Source of the DNA: Mycobacterium sp. OTB74
GTDB lineage: Bacteria > Actinomycetota > Actinomycetes > Mycobacteriales > Mycobacteriaceae
NCBI RefSeq assembly: GCF_029892685.1
Contig: NZ_JARXVD010000017.1
Span: 62,001-126,000, forward strand
Reading direction: 5' to 3'
DNA: 64,000 bases
The notes under the pieces are model-generated. The model made no database searches, had not been told where the DNA came from, and saw only the letters and a program-made list of their open reading frames with translations. Made by a program: the position numbers and the translations under genes. Shown in pieces: positions 37,880-46,767 of the stretch. Numbering within the stretch: position 1 is the stretch's first letter; each line of letters begins with the position of its first letter.

Positions 37880-39564
37880 TTCTGCAGCACGTAGGTTCCG
37901 GGAGCCGGTCCCGTTGCAGCGAAGCCCTCGGCGCCCAGCGTAATCGGGGCGTCGATCTCATCGCCGCTGCGCTCGGACAACCACTGCACGTAGTCCGGCC
38001 ACCACGAATCGCTGGACTTCTCGGCGGCCGCCAGCCAGTCTTCGGCGGTCTCCGCCTCGACCTGCCCGGTCCGGTACGAAGCCTTCGGGTTGCCTGGGGG
38101 GTTGACCAGCGCAGCGATGTGACCACTGCTGGACAACACGTACCTGTTGTCCTTGCTACCGAGCAGCTTGGCACTGCGATAGGTGGCCTGCCATGGCGAG
38201 ATGTGGTCGGCGATGCCCCCGATGACGTAGGCATCGCAGGTAATCTTGGACAGGTCGACCGGGGTGCCGAGCATGCTCGCCTCGCCGGGAACCACCAGCG
38301 AGTTGTGCAGGCCCATCAGCACCATGTCGCGGTGTAGCGCAGCGGTCATCCGGGTGGTGTCGGCATTCCAGAACAGCACGTCGAATGGCGCCGGTGACCG
38401 GCCCTGCACGTAGTTGTTCACCCAGTACCGCCATACCAGGTCGGTGGGCCGGAGCCAGGCGAACATCTCAGCCATTGCACGACCGTCGAGGTAACCCTTG
38501 CGCGCAGAGGTGGCAATCGCGGCCTGGGCGGCACGGTCGCTCATCGCGGCCGACGCGAACCCGGCCCGATCCTGGTCCAGCACCGTCACCGCCAGCGTGA
38601 GCCCGGCGATCTTGTCACCCTGACCGATCTCGGACAGGTGTGCGACCGTCATCGCGGTGAGAATGCCCCCGGAGCAGCTGGCCATCAGGTGAGTGCTGTC
38701 CGAACCGGTGATTGCGCGCACCGCGTCGATCGCCTCGACCACCGCCTCGCCGTAGGCGTCCAGACCCCAATCCTTGTGCCGTGCTTGCGGATTGCGCCAC
38801 GAGATGGTGAATACCTGCTGGCCCTGCTGGACGAAGTACTCGATCATGCTGCGGCCGGGAGCGATATCCATGACGTAGTACTTGTTGATCACCGGCGGCA
38901 CCATCAGCAGTGGCACCGCGCGCACCTTCGGGGTCTGCGGTGCGTATTGGATGAGTTCGAACATCCGGGTCTGCAGCACCACTGCGCCCTTTGTGACGGC
39001 GAGGGTCTCGCCGACCTCGTACGCGTCGGGCTCGACCATGGCGGGCACCCGCGGCTGCGACGTCATGTCCCGGGCGAAGGCCCGTAAGCCGCGCACCGCG
39101 CTCAGGCCGCCGGTGTCGATCAGGGCCTTCCAGCCCAACGGGCTGATCAGCAGGTTGTTGGTCGGAGCCAGGCCCTCCACGACATTGTCCAGGACAAACC
39201 GCATCCGAGCCTCATCGCGCCAGTCCAGGCCGGCATCGGCGAACAGCTTCTCGGCGGTGTCCGAAGCGGCCAGGTAGGCCTGCATGATCCGGTGCAGCGC
39301 GGGGTTATGTTGCCAAGCCGGATCGCTGAAGCGCTTGTCGCCGCGCTGGGGCGCCAGATCGCAGTCGCCAACGGCGATCTCGCCCAGTTCGCGAGCCAAT
39401 TCGGTACCACGTTCGAGCACAGTGCCAGGCTGCTTGGCCAAGCTGGCCCCCATCCGCAGCCAGCTGCGGTTCGGTGTCATCCGGCGGATGAACGGCTTGG
39501 TGGAGCTGGTCAACAGGAGGTCGAGCGGGGCGGCAAATTCGTCAGGGGTGGTGCGTGTGGACAT
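37876..39564 (-). CDS. phaC: poly(3-hydroxyalkanoate) synthase, class II-like
   Basis: 562 aa. N-terminal PHA synthase region (SDPAWQHNPALHRIMQAYLA), lipase-like box with catalytic Cys, ASCSGG (about residue 300), and Asp/His in GIADHISPW and SSGHIAALVNPPG. Polymerises (R)-3-hydroxyacyl-CoA at granule surfaces. ATG 39564 rather than 39651 because the first 29 residues of the longer frame have no family match. Coupled to the depolymerase, divergent from a CdaR-type regulator 147 nt away, which may control it. Confidence 0.9.
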   Translation of the reverse strand: MSTRTTPDEFAAPLDLLLTSSTKPFIRRMTPNRSWLRMGASLAKQPGTVLERGTELARELGEIAVGDCDLAPQRGDKRFSDPAWQHNPALHRIMQAYLAASDTAEKLFADAGLDWRDEARMRFVLDNVVEGLAPTNNLLISPLGWKALIDTGGLSAVRGLRAFARDMTSQPRVPAMVEPDAYEVGETLAVTKGAVVLQTRMFELIQYAPQTPKVRAVPLLMVPPVINKYYVMDIAPGRSMIEYFVQQGQQVFTISWRNPQARHKDWGLDAYGEAVVEAIDAVRAITGSDSTHLMASCSGGILTAMTVAHLSEIGQGDKIAGLTLAVTVLDQDRAGFASAAMSDRAAQAAIATSARKGYLDGRAMAEMFAWLRPTDLVWRYWVNNYVQGRSPAPFDVLFWNADTTRMTAALHRDMVLMGLHNSLVVPGEASMLGTPVDLSKITCDAYVIGGIADHISPWQATYRSAKLLGSKDNRYVLSSSGHIAALVNPPGNPKASYRTGQVEAETAEDWLAAAEKSSDSWWPDYVQWLSERSGDEIDAPITLGAEGFAATGPAPGTYVLQK

Positions 39565-39710
39565 TTCAGTCGGCACTTTCGCTTGGTGGAGGTGTGATGT
39601 ATCGAGCGTGCTCCGGAACCAGCGAAGAAGCGATGGTGGCCGGAACAACACCGGTCCTTTTCAGATGTGATCGGCCACAATCGGGCCCCACGCTCCCCTA
39701 TCGTTGGGAA

Positions 39711-40934
39711 ATGAGCACGGCGCGCCTACCTGCAGGTGACCAGAACATCGTGGTTGACCAGAACATCGTCGAGCTCAGCCAGATCATGCTGAAGCGCGTT
39801 CCCGACCTCTGCGCGACGCTGGCGGACCAGATTTGCGCACAGATCGACGGATACCGGTCGGCGCCGGCGGCAGTACAGAGCAACGTGCGCGAAAGTTGCA
39901 TAGCCAACATGACTTTCGTCTACCGATCGTTGTCCGGAGACAGCGACGCCGATCTGTCACCAGCGTTCGAAACCGGCCGGGCCCGCGCCATCGAGGGCGT
40001 TCCATTGGCAGCGGTGATGACCGCCTACCGAATCGGATTCCGGTTCATGTGGGAGCAGACCGCCGCAACGGCCCGCGAGCATGGAATCCCGACTGATTCC
40101 ATGCTGGCCGCCAGCGCACAGATCTACCTGAGCCAGGACGAATTCACCCACGCGATGACCACCGCCTACCGCGAGCAGGTCACCAGCCAGCTGGTCGACC
40201 GGGAAGAGGAACGCTCGGCACTGGTGGAGGCTGTCCTGTTCGGCAGGATCAGCGACCATCAAAGCCTCTGGGAGGCGGCTGATCTGCTCGGCCTGCCAAC
40301 CGGCGGGCCCTATGTTATTGCGGCAGCAGAGATTCCGTCGATCGGCAAGCTGGGGCTGCCGGAGATCGCGAACAAACTTGCGGCGCGTGGTGTCCGGTCC
40401 GCGTGGCGCCTGCTACCGGATCTGCAGGTTGGCGTCGTCCATCTGCGTCAGGGCAAGACCACCTACGACGCTTTGGTCGAAGTACTGGGCAAGGCCGCCA
40501 CGGCGCGCGTCGGGCTCAGTCCCACGTTCGCCAGCTTGGCCGAGACCCGTGACGGGCTGCGGTTGGCGCGGCTCGCGGTAGCCGGCAGGACCAGCGGCAA
40601 AGGGCTGGTGTCTGCCTTCGACGATGCGCCGCTGGCCTTCGCCGCAGTCAGCGCACCGAACGTGATGAGCCAGATTGAGATGTCGGTGCTGGGCGGCCTA
40701 CACGGTCTGCCTCCCGAGGAGAAGTCCGTGCTGGTCGACACCTTCACCGCCTGGCTGGATGCCGGTGGCTCGGCCAACGATGCGGCGGCCACCCTGTTCT
40801 GTCACCCCAATACCGTCCGACACCGGCTACACCGCATCGAGGAACGCACCGGACGGCTCCTGTCCCGACCCCGGGACGTGGCTGAATTGTGCTTGGCCTT
40901 CGAGATCAGCCAGCGGTTACCGCAAGACCGGTGA
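39711..40934 (+). CDS. CdaR/PucR-family transcription regulator
   Basis: 407 aa. An N-terminal sensor half (about 1-180; ESCIANMTFVYRSL, GVPLAAVMTAYRIGFRFMWEQ), a GGDEF-like degenerate middle, and the C-terminal PucR helix-turn-helix (DTFTAWLDAGGSANDAAATLFCHPNTVRHRLHRIEERTGR). ATG 39711; the frame is open to 39555, overlapping phaC antisense. Divergent to phaC, so a role in PHA control is plausible but unproven. Confidence 0.8.
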   Translation: MSTARLPAGDQNIVVDQNIVELSQIMLKRVPDLCATLADQICAQIDGYRSAPAAVQSNVRESCIANMTFVYRSLSGDSDADLSPAFETGRARAIEGVPLAAVMTAYRIGFRFMWEQTAATAREHGIPTDSMLAASAQIYLSQDEFTHAMTTAYREQVTSQLVDREEERSALVEAVLFGRISDHQSLWEAADLLGLPTGGPYVIAAAEIPSIGKLGLPEIANKLAARGVRSAWRLLPDLQVGVVHLRQGKTTYDALVEVLGKAATARVGLSPTFASLAETRDGLRLARLAVAGRTSGKGLVSAFDDAPLAFAAVSAPNVMSQIEMSVLGGLHGLPPEEKSVLVDTFTAWLDAGGSANDAAATLFCHPNTVRHRLHRIEERTGRLLSRPRDVAELCLAFEISQRLPQDR

Positions 40935-41014
40935 ATTACGGCGTACACCACGCGCCGGCAGCTACAACCAATCCGAGGGTGCCCGGCAAGCATCCGCCGC
41001 GTAACGCTGCGCGG

Positions 41015-41653
41015 TCATTCGGGCCAGGCATTGTTCTGGATGAGGTCAACGAAATTCGCCCGTTTGAACGACGGATCGAAGTGCGCCAGCACGTCGGCGT
41101 TCATAGTCCCGAACGTCGTCTCCGGCCGATCTGCCATGCCGTCGTAGAACGCCTGCAAGATGCGCTTCTTGAAGTCCGGCCGCGGATGTGCCGCCACGAC
41201 CTCCGCACGCTGCTGCTCGGTGATCTCGGCCAGATCGAAACCCAGGACGTCGGATTCGACTCCCAGGCTCACCACCGCGACCTCCGGCGCAAGATGGTGC
41301 GGGACCTCTGGCGTGGTGTGCAGCGCGATCGACAGCCAGACGTTGGTGGCCTCCTGTTCCGAACGACCATAGTCCAACAACAGGTTTCGTGCCGCATCGG
41401 CACCATCGATTTCGAATCGCTGGCCGGTGGTGCGGTACACCGAGGTCAGACCGAGATCGTGGAACATCCCGCCGACATAGGCCAATTCCGGGTCCACGTC
41501 GAGCCCGCGCGCGGCGGCCTTCAACGAACCCCACAGATAGACTCGGCGGGAATGGTTGTAGATCGTGTCGTCGGCGGCCTTACGGACGATCGCAGTCGCT
41601 TCTCGAACCAGTTCGGTATCCGGAATTGTCACTCCGGCAATAACTTCAGCCAT
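41015..41653 (-). CDS. HD-domain phosphohydrolase-like protein
   Basis: 212 aa. HD superfamily metal ligands: H34 (YNHSRRVYLWG), HD pair in VGGMFHDLGLTSVY, and further His in SIALHTTPEVPHHL, with a distal Asp. This subtype resembles cyanamide-hydratase-like HD proteins. Substrate unknown. ATG 41653 with AGGAGG nearby; a hairpin-forming palindrome lies 26-42 nt upstream. Confidence 0.8.
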   Translation of the reverse strand: MAEVIAGVTIPDTELVREATAIVRKAADDTIYNHSRRVYLWGSLKAAARGLDVDPELAYVGGMFHDLGLTSVYRTTGQRFEIDGADAARNLLLDYGRSEQEATNVWLSIALHTTPEVPHHLAPEVAVVSLGVESDVLGFDLAEITEQQRAEVVAAHPRPDFKKRILQAFYDGMADRPETTFGTMNADVLAHFDPSFKRANFVDLIQNNAWPE

Positions 41654-41678
41654 CGGGGTGCCTCCTGTGTAGGGCTTA

Positions 41679-41695
41679 AGTGGACAAGTTCCACT
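41679..41695. promoter_or_regulatory. palindrome upstream of the HD-domain gene
   Basis: AGTGGA-CAAGT-TCCACT (6-bp arms, 5-nt centre) 26-42 nt upstream of the HD gene start; a possible operator. Confidence 0.4.
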
Positions 41696-41807
41696 CTGGC
41701 CGCCAAGGCCCACAAGCAGGCAGTGGAGAAAGCGACAATCAGTCCATAAATCCAGACATGATCGGTAATGCGGCGCTTCGGGGCAGGTAGCGCCGCGCTT
41801 GGCGCGG

Positions 41808-42239
41808 CTAGAGGTTGTTCCGGGCCATGAACTGTTTGGCGTCGCCGTCGTCAGGGTTGACGAACACGATGTCGTCGGGACGTCGGCGCGGAACGTCGAC
41901 CGACAGCACCACGAACGGATGTGTGGTGATCTGTGGAAATCCGTGAACCTGCCGGCGGGCGAACCACAGAAACGTTCCCGGCCGTGCGGTGGATTCGTCA
42001 CCGCTGAGGTGGAATATGCCTTCGCCGCTGATGACATACAGAAACTCATCGCAGTCGTTGTGGTAGTGCAACGGTAATGTCCGGTAGATACGGAAGATCC
42101 GACTGCTGGCCTCAGGGAAGTCGCTGAAGTAGACATCGGTCAGCATGGATTCGGAGGTTTCGGGGAGCTCGCGCATCTCCTCGAATACGTCGAATATCTG
42201 TCGCCGATTGTCGCTCTGCGGCGCATAGTCGATGGCCAT
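41808..42239 (-). CDS. cupin-domain protein
   Basis: 143 aa. Cupin motif 1: LHYHNDCDEFLYVISGEG (metal His/His/Glu), then motif 2 PGTFLWFARRQVHGF with the third His. A single double-stranded beta helix, probably metal-dependent, function unknown. ATG 42239. Confidence 0.8.
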   Translation of the reverse strand: MAIDYAPQSDNRRQIFDVFEEMRELPETSESMLTDVYFSDFPEASSRIFRIYRTLPLHYHNDCDEFLYVISGEGIFHLSGDESTARPGTFLWFARRQVHGFPQITTHPFVVLSVDVPRRRPDDIVFVNPDDGDAKQFMARNNL

Positions 42240-42262
42240 GCAACCAGGCTATGACGATGTCG

Positions 42263-42532
42263 TCAGACGTAGTTCTTGTGCACGTAGCACCAGCGCCACG
42301 ATTCACCCCGTTCGTAGGACTGCACGATGGGATGTTTGCACGACTTGGCATGGGCACTGGCGTGTTTCATCGGTGATGAGTCGCAGCAGCCGACGTGTCC
42401 GCAAGTCAGACACAGCCGCAGGTGCAGCCAGACGGTGCCGAGTTCGATGCACTCCTGGCAGCCGAGTTTGGACTGCGGTGTGACCGGACGGATGTCCGCC
42501 AGATGCGGGTCTGGAGCATCAGGTTTCGCCAC
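42263..42532 (-). CDS. UBP-type zinc-finger protein
   Basis: 89 aa. ZnF-UBP-like Cys/His pattern: GCQECIELG, LRLCLTCGHVGCCD, SAHAKSCKHPI, and a WCYVHKN end. In bacteria these small fingers are widespread and not linked to ubiquitin; role unknown. 23 nt upstream of the cupin gene on the same strand, probably one transcript. Confidence 0.85.
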   Translation of the reverse strand: MAKPDAPDPHLADIRPVTPQSKLGCQECIELGTVWLHLRLCLTCGHVGCCDSSPMKHASAHAKSCKHPIVQSYERGESWRWCYVHKNYV

Positions 42533-42624
42533 GGCGACCTCCTACGACTGGGTAAGCCGATGTTGACACGGCCATGGCATCCCGCGCCACCATCGACGCT
42601 GTGGCGCCGCGCTTGAGCGGGTAG

Positions 42625-42849
42625 TTAAGTTGCTCCGCCGGCATACGGAAAGTAGTCGACCGGCGGTGGCGCGTCGTTGATTTGGGCGTTGCCGGGACTC
42701 TCGCACTGGCTCTGGCCGGCTCCCATGGTCACGCAGGACTGCTGATCCTGCGATTGGCCGCTCGCCGCGGCGGCAGTGGCAGCCATTGGCGCGGCGATAG
42801 TCGACATGGTCGCCAGCAACATTGCGACGCATTTGGTCTTGGCTCGCAT
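42625..42849 (-). CDS. small exported protein, SPGNxQIND family
   Basis: 74 aa from ATG 42849 (AAGGGAA upstream). Signal peptide CVAMLLATMSTIAAPMAATAAA; mature part has two Cys (QQSCVT, SQCES) and ends SPGNAQINDAPPPVDYFPYAGGA. The ending matches the divergent neighbour at 43073 (SPGNVQINDSPPAVQFYPYGGAA), so the two are paralogues. Function unknown. Confidence 0.75.
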   Translation of the reverse strand: MRAKTKCVAMLLATMSTIAAPMAATAAAASGQSQDQQSCVTMGAGQSQCESPGNAQINDAPPPVDYFPYAGGAT

Positions 42850-43072
42850 GGTGAGGTTTCCCTTCACGTCGTATGTGGCTGTGCCAATTCAACAATCGGT
42901 CACCCACACACAAGTGTCTGCACCGCAGGCACCCCTGCGGGACCCCTGCTACCGGGAAGATACACCTGCCGGGCAGCAGGGAAGACATACGGGTGTCAAC
43001 GGTGTCGACAGCAGCGAAGGACGCACAGCACCCTGGAAAGTACCTGCCCAACACCACCCGAGGAGCACCGCG
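42850..43072. promoter_or_regulatory. divergent promoter region of two paralogous exported genes
   Basis: Contains CCCCTGCTACCGGG (42943-42956), similar to CCTGCTAGC-type motifs upstream of the genes at 45262 and 46767; a candidate operator shared by this small-protein group. Confidence 0.35.
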
Positions 43073-43375
43073 ATGTGGAGCAAATCCATATATGCCACAA
43101 CACTTTTAGGCGTTGGAGCGGCCGCTTTCATGGTTGCGACAGCACCGATTTCGGCGGCCTCGACGAATTCGTGTGCCGCCAGCGGCACGGGCACGGTGTG
43201 CCAGTCCCCCGGCAATGTCCAGATCAATGACTCCCCGCCCGCGGTTCAGTTCTACCCCTATGGCGGCGCGGCGTTTCTGACCGGCGGTGGCGGCACGGTC
43301 AGCGCTGCCGGAGGTGGCGTTGGTTCCGTTGACGGCTTGGGCGCCTCCGGAGGCGCCCACGGCGGTCACCGCTGA
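43073..43375 (+). CDS. small exported protein, SPGNxQIND family, with Gly-rich tail
   Basis: 100 aa; AGGAG 9 nt before ATG 43073. Signal peptide (ATTLLGVGAAAFMVATAPISAAS), two Cys (TNSCAAS, TVCQS), the SPGNVQINDSPPAVQFYPYGGAA family box, then a Gly/Ala-rich tail not present in its paralogue. A 20-bp palindrome (43339-43358) is coded near the end. Sits 103 nt upstream of the histidine kinase gene. Function unknown. Confidence 0.75.
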   Translation: MWSKSIYATTLLGVGAAAFMVATAPISAASTNSCAASGTGTVCQSPGNVQINDSPPAVQFYPYGGAAFLTGGGGTVSAAGGGVGSVDGLGASGGAHGGHR

Positions 43376-43478
43376 CGGCCCCTTTGATCGGCGCTTGCTC
43401 GGCATGTGCATTGCCGAAGGCTCCGAATTGATAGCAGAATTGCAGTTCGCAGCACCGTAGGAGCGAGGTCAGCACAAA

Positions 43479-45035
43479 ATGACGCCGGATAACGAGTTAA
43501 CTGAACCGACCGACGAGTCCCCACATCCACGATTGGGACGGTGGCTTGCACGTCCCAGCCCGCCGGTCTGGCTGGGTGTCACGGTGGCTGCGATCATCAT
43601 CGCCCTCGAAGCGGTAGTCGTGACACTGCTCGAAGGTGTCTCGCACGACATGGTTTTTGGCGCCGTGTTCCTGCTCGGCGTGCTGATCATCTCAGCAGGT
43701 TGGAGGTCGGGGCTGGCGGTGGCGACCACGCTGGCCAGCACGGCGGTCTACCTGTACATGCACGTAACTTCTGACCGCACAGGCATGCCGCTGGCGCCAC
43801 ACGACGCCATTGCCTTGGCTGTCTTCTTGCCGATCGCACTGCTGGCGACCGTGCTCGCCGGCCAAGCCAGGGAACGCGCCGCCGAGGCACGCCGCGCCGC
43901 GGTAAGGATCAGTGAGTTGGCCGATCGACAGGCCGCGCTGCGCAGGGTCGCCACGCTGGTGGCCCGCGGTGTCTCGCCGTCAGAGGTGCTCACCGCTGTC
44001 GTCGATGAAGTGGCCAACACCCTCGGCACCGGCAACGCCGCTCTGTTCCGGTATCTCGATAACAATTCAGCGGAACTCGTTGCCGCCCACAGTGATCCGG
44101 GCATCAGTAAGATGCCAGTCGGCGCCCGGTTGTCACTGGAAGGTGACAACGTCGCGGCCATGGTGCTACGAACGGGCGGTACGGCGCGGATGGACAGCCA
44201 TGAGCACGCCGCTGGTTCGGCCGCGTCATTGATCCACGACCTCGGACTGCACTGCGGGGTCGGCGCTCCGATTGTCGTCGACGGCCGGCTGTGGGGTGCC
44301 GTAATTGTCGGGTCGACGCTGTCCGCGCCCCTACCGTCCAATACCGAGGGCCGCCTCGCTGACTTCGCCGAGTTGGTCGGGATGGCGATCGCCAATGCCG
44401 AAGCCCGCCGCGAGCTGATGGCCTCCCGCGCCCGAATCGTAGAGGCAGGCGACGAGGCCCGGCGCCGCATCGAACGCGACCTACACGACGGTGCCCAGCA
44501 GCGACTGGTCGCGCTGGGCCTGCAGCTCCGTACGTTGCAGGCCACGCTGCTGCCCACCGACGCCGTGACCCTTCAAATCTCCAAGATCGGCGACGGTCTG
44601 ACCGCAGCCAGTGAAGAACTGCGCCAGATTTCACATGGCATCCACCCGTCGGTGTTGTCCTCGGGTGGGCTGCGGCCCGCATTGCGGGCGCTCGGCCGCC
44701 GCGCGGCCATGCCGGTCGGCTTGACCATCAACGTCCAGCGGCGACTGCCAGAGTCGGTTGAGGTGGCCGCCTACTACGTCGTGGCCGAAGCACTGACGAA
44801 CGCCGCCAAACATGCCAATGCGTCCCTGGTGACGGTCAGCGCTGATGCCGACGATTCGGCGGTACGGCTGTCGGTATCCGACGACGGCATCGGCGGCGCC
44901 AACCTCAACGGCGGGTCCGGATTGGTGGGCTTGAAGGACCGGGTCGAGGCGCTGGGCGGACATCTGCGCGTCAGCAGCGCGGCGAAACTGGGCACCACCC
45001 TCAGCGCGGAGATTCCTTTTCCAGTGGCCAGCTGA
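43479..45035 (+). CDS. sensor histidine kinase (NarL/LiaS type, with GAF domain)
   Basis: 518 aa. Four membrane helices (about 30-135, DUF4118-like), a short coiled linker, GAF domain (about 160-310), HisKA_3 with phospho-acceptor His in ERDLHDGAQQRL (about residue 345) and HATPase_c (AEALTNAAKHANAS; DDGIGGANLNGGSGLVGLKDRV). It should sense redox, ligand or membrane state and phosphorylate a NarL-type regulator; the obvious candidate is the gene at 45726, separated from it by an exported-protein gene and one arm of the long inverted repeat. Confidence 0.9.
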   Translation: MTPDNELTEPTDESPHPRLGRWLARPSPPVWLGVTVAAIIIALEAVVVTLLEGVSHDMVFGAVFLLGVLIISAGWRSGLAVATTLASTAVYLYMHVTSDRTGMPLAPHDAIALAVFLPIALLATVLAGQARERAAEARRAAVRISELADRQAALRRVATLVARGVSPSEVLTAVVDEVANTLGTGNAALFRYLDNNSAELVAAHSDPGISKMPVGARLSLEGDNVAAMVLRTGGTARMDSHEHAAGSAASLIHDLGLHCGVGAPIVVDGRLWGAVIVGSTLSAPLPSNTEGRLADFAELVGMAIANAEARRELMASRARIVEAGDEARRRIERDLHDGAQQRLVALGLQLRTLQATLLPTDAVTLQISKIGDGLTAASEELRQISHGIHPSVLSSGGLRPALRALGRRAAMPVGLTINVQRRLPESVEVAAYYVVAEALTNAAKHANASLVTVSADADDSAVRLSVSDDGIGGANLNGGSGLVGLKDRVEALGGHLRVSSAAKLGTTLSAEIPFPVAS

Positions 45036-45147
45036 ACCCGTTGTTTCCGAGTCGGTGTCTGTCGACCGCACCACTGCAACGGCAGTCCAAACATCTTGGT
45101 AACCGCAGGAACTAACTGCTATATCCAGCTGCCCACACGCTCTTATT

Positions 45148-45159
45148 CCTGCTAGCAGG
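45148..45159. promoter_or_regulatory. 12-bp palindrome CCTGCTAGCAGG
   Basis: A perfect palindrome just outside the left arm of the inverted repeat and about 100 nt upstream of the start at 45262. A related CCTGCTAGCCGG lies at the mirrored place near the right arm. Possible binding site of the neighbouring response regulator (inference). Confidence 0.4.
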
Positions 45160-45163
45160 TAGA

Positions 45164-45353
45164 GCAGAACGGGGGCCTGCCATAGCGACAAAGCTCCTGG
45201 TCAAAGCCGACGATGGAATCACCCAGCAACTGGACCACCAAGCCAACAAGGAGAACCGATCGTGAAGCACCCCATGAAGTACGCCGCCCCATTGATGGCC
45301 GCCGCCGCGATCGGCGGAGCCGTCCTACTGGCCCCGATCGCCAGCGCCGACAC
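45164..45353 (+). repeat. left arm of a perfect 190-bp inverted repeat
   Basis: Identical base for base, in reverse complement, to 46676-46865. It contains the 5' leader, ribosome-binding site and whole signal peptide (first 30 codons) of the exported-protein gene at 45262. Identity stops sharply within the codon after ADT. Confidence 0.95.
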
Positions 45354-45453
45354 CGACCCAACAGTGTCATTCGGAACTAATCCCTACAGCCAGTACGAAA
45401 CCGGCTACCACATCGACAACTCGCCTGCCGGCCAGATCGACGAGGCGTTCTGA
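45262..45453 (+). CDS. tiny exported protein, signal peptide shared with the 46561 gene
   Basis: 63 aa; AAGGAG 9 nt before GTG 45262. Signal peptide KHPMKYAAPLMAAAAIGG...ASAD (cleavage about residue 29), then a mature part of about 34 residues, acidic and Tyr-rich (TNPYSQYETGYH, SPAGQIDEAF). Leader and signal peptide are identical at DNA level to those of the gene at 46561, but mature parts differ. Followed by a strong terminator. Function unknown. Confidence 0.75.
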   Translation: MKHPMKYAAPLMAAAAIGGAVLLAPIASADTDPTVSFGTNPYSQYETGYHIDNSPAGQIDEAF

Positions 45454-45498
45454 TCCTGAGCCACGGGCCACCGGGTGGCGGGGCCACGAATCGCTGGT

Positions 45499-45532
45499 GT
45501 GGCGGTGAGGTTGACGACAACCTCACCGCCAC
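45499..45532 (+). terminator. strong terminator
   Basis: Perfect 15-bp stem (45499-45513 with 45518-45532, ACGA loop) followed by AATCTATTT; 45 nt after the stop of the small exported gene, isolating it from the response regulator. Confidence 0.85.
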
Positions 45533-45725
45533 AATCTATTTGGGATGCACCAGGTCAGCAGGCGGGAATTCTGCCGCCTGCGCAAAAGAGGCGATCCCGC
45601 AACGGGCGACAACGCCGCGACACACCCGTAGCCCCAGCTAATGCCCGTTTTGGCGGTAAGGTGAACCCGGTGAGATTAGGCTCACAGCACATGGCTGCCT
45701 CAGTGGGCTACGGGACGAAGCACGG

Positions 45726-46418
45726 ATGGTTCTGAACACGGGAGACGCGGCGACCGGTCATGGGGTTGTACGCGTCGTGATGGCCGAAGACGACGTACTA
45801 CTACGCAGCGGTCTGGTCAGTCTGCTGGAACAATCCGGTTTCGATGTGGTCGGCCAAGCTGCCGACGCAGCTGAGCTTCTCAAGCTGGTCCGGGACAAGA
45901 CACCGGAACTGGTTCTGACCGATATCCGCATGCCACCCACTCACACCAACGAAGGGTTAGACGCGGCGCGGACCATTCGTGATGAACTGCCGGACACCGC
46001 AATAATGCTGCTGTCGGCGGAGATCGACGTGGATGCTGCCATGGAACTGCTCGCCAGTGGTGAGCGAACCGGATTTCTGCTCAAAAGCCGAATCACCGAT
46101 GTCGCCGACTTCATCGACACTCTCCGACGCGTCGCGGGCGGTGCCTCTGTGGTCGATCCGGCGTTGGTTCAAGAGCTGGTAGCGGCGCGACGACGCAACG
46201 ATCCCCTGGCCACACTGACAGCGCGCGAGCACGATGTCCTGGCTTTGATGGCGCAAGGCCTGTCGAATCTTGGCATCGCCCACAAGATCTGGGTGACCGA
46301 GGGAACCGTCGAAAAGCACGTGCGCAGCATCCTGTCCAAACTTGACCTGCCCGAGACCAATGACGCGCACCGACGCGTGCTGGCGGTCATCAGGTTCCTG
46401 GACGCCACCACCAACTGA
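45726..46418 (+). CDS. NarL/LuxR-family response regulator
   Basis: 230 aa. Receiver domain (VRVVMAEDDVLLRSGL; phospho-acceptor Asp in LVLTDIRMPP; switch Ser in MLLSAEID; Lys in FLLKSRI) and LuxR helix-turn-helix (LTAREHDVLALMAQGLSNLGIAHKIWVTEGTVEKHVRSILSKL). Likely paired with the kinase at 43479. It lies wholly inside the 1,322-bp segment enclosed by the 190-bp inverted repeat. The ATG at 45726 has no strong Shine-Dalgarno. Confidence 0.9.
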   Translation: MVLNTGDAATGHGVVRVVMAEDDVLLRSGLVSLLEQSGFDVVGQAADAAELLKLVRDKTPELVLTDIRMPPTHTNEGLDAARTIRDELPDTAIMLLSAEIDVDAAMELLASGERTGFLLKSRITDVADFIDTLRRVAGGASVVDPALVQELVAARRRNDPLATLTAREHDVLALMAQGLSNLGIAHKIWVTEGTVEKHVRSILSKLDLPETNDAHRRVLAVIRFLDATTN

Positions 46419-46560
46419 TCAGGCATCCGCGCCGCGGGCTCAGCATGACGATCGGCCCAACCTCTCGCCCGCTGCTCGCCACGCCCGGCTTCTCAGATGG
46501 AAACCGTTGGTAGGAAGCAACACTGACGAGCCGTAGGCCTGGCCGATCGTGGACGGGGAC

Positions 46561-46767
46561 TCAGAAGGGCGTGTCGAAACCGCCGGCCGTCTGGTTAAGT
46601 TCATCTTGGTTGGACACGAAGTACCCGAGCACGTAAGGCACATGCGGATTGGTGCCGTTGGGTACCAGTGGGCTCGTGTCGGCGCTGGCGATCGGGGCCA
46701 GTAGGACGGCTCCGCCGATCGCGGCGGCGGCCATCAATGGGGCGGCGTACTTCATGGGGTGCTTCAC
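46561..46767 (-). CDS. tiny exported protein, signal peptide shared with the 45262 gene
   Basis: 68 aa on the minus strand. Residues 1-31 are identical to those of the gene at 45262 (same DNA, right repeat arm); the mature end differs (SPLVPNGTNPHVPYVLGYF, then VSNQDELNQ...GGFDTPF) yet keeps a GTNP and a GY motif, so the two are true paralogues with a homogenised 5' half. GTG start at 46767. Function unknown; no clear terminator. Confidence 0.75.
   Translation of the reverse strand: MKHPMKYAAPLMAAAAIGGAVLLAPIASADTSPLVPNGTNPHVPYVLGYFVSNQDELNQTAGGFDTPF

Noticed and set aside
43339..43358. 20-bp palindrome GGGCGCCTCCGGAGGCGCCC as a terminator or attachment site
   Set aside because: It is inside the Gly-rich coding sequence, where repeated GGC/GCC codons easily give palindromes, and has no T tract.
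45475..45735. 86-aa plus-strand frame before the response regulator
   Set aside because: Contains the strong terminator hairpin, overlaps the regulator start and has no signal or domain.
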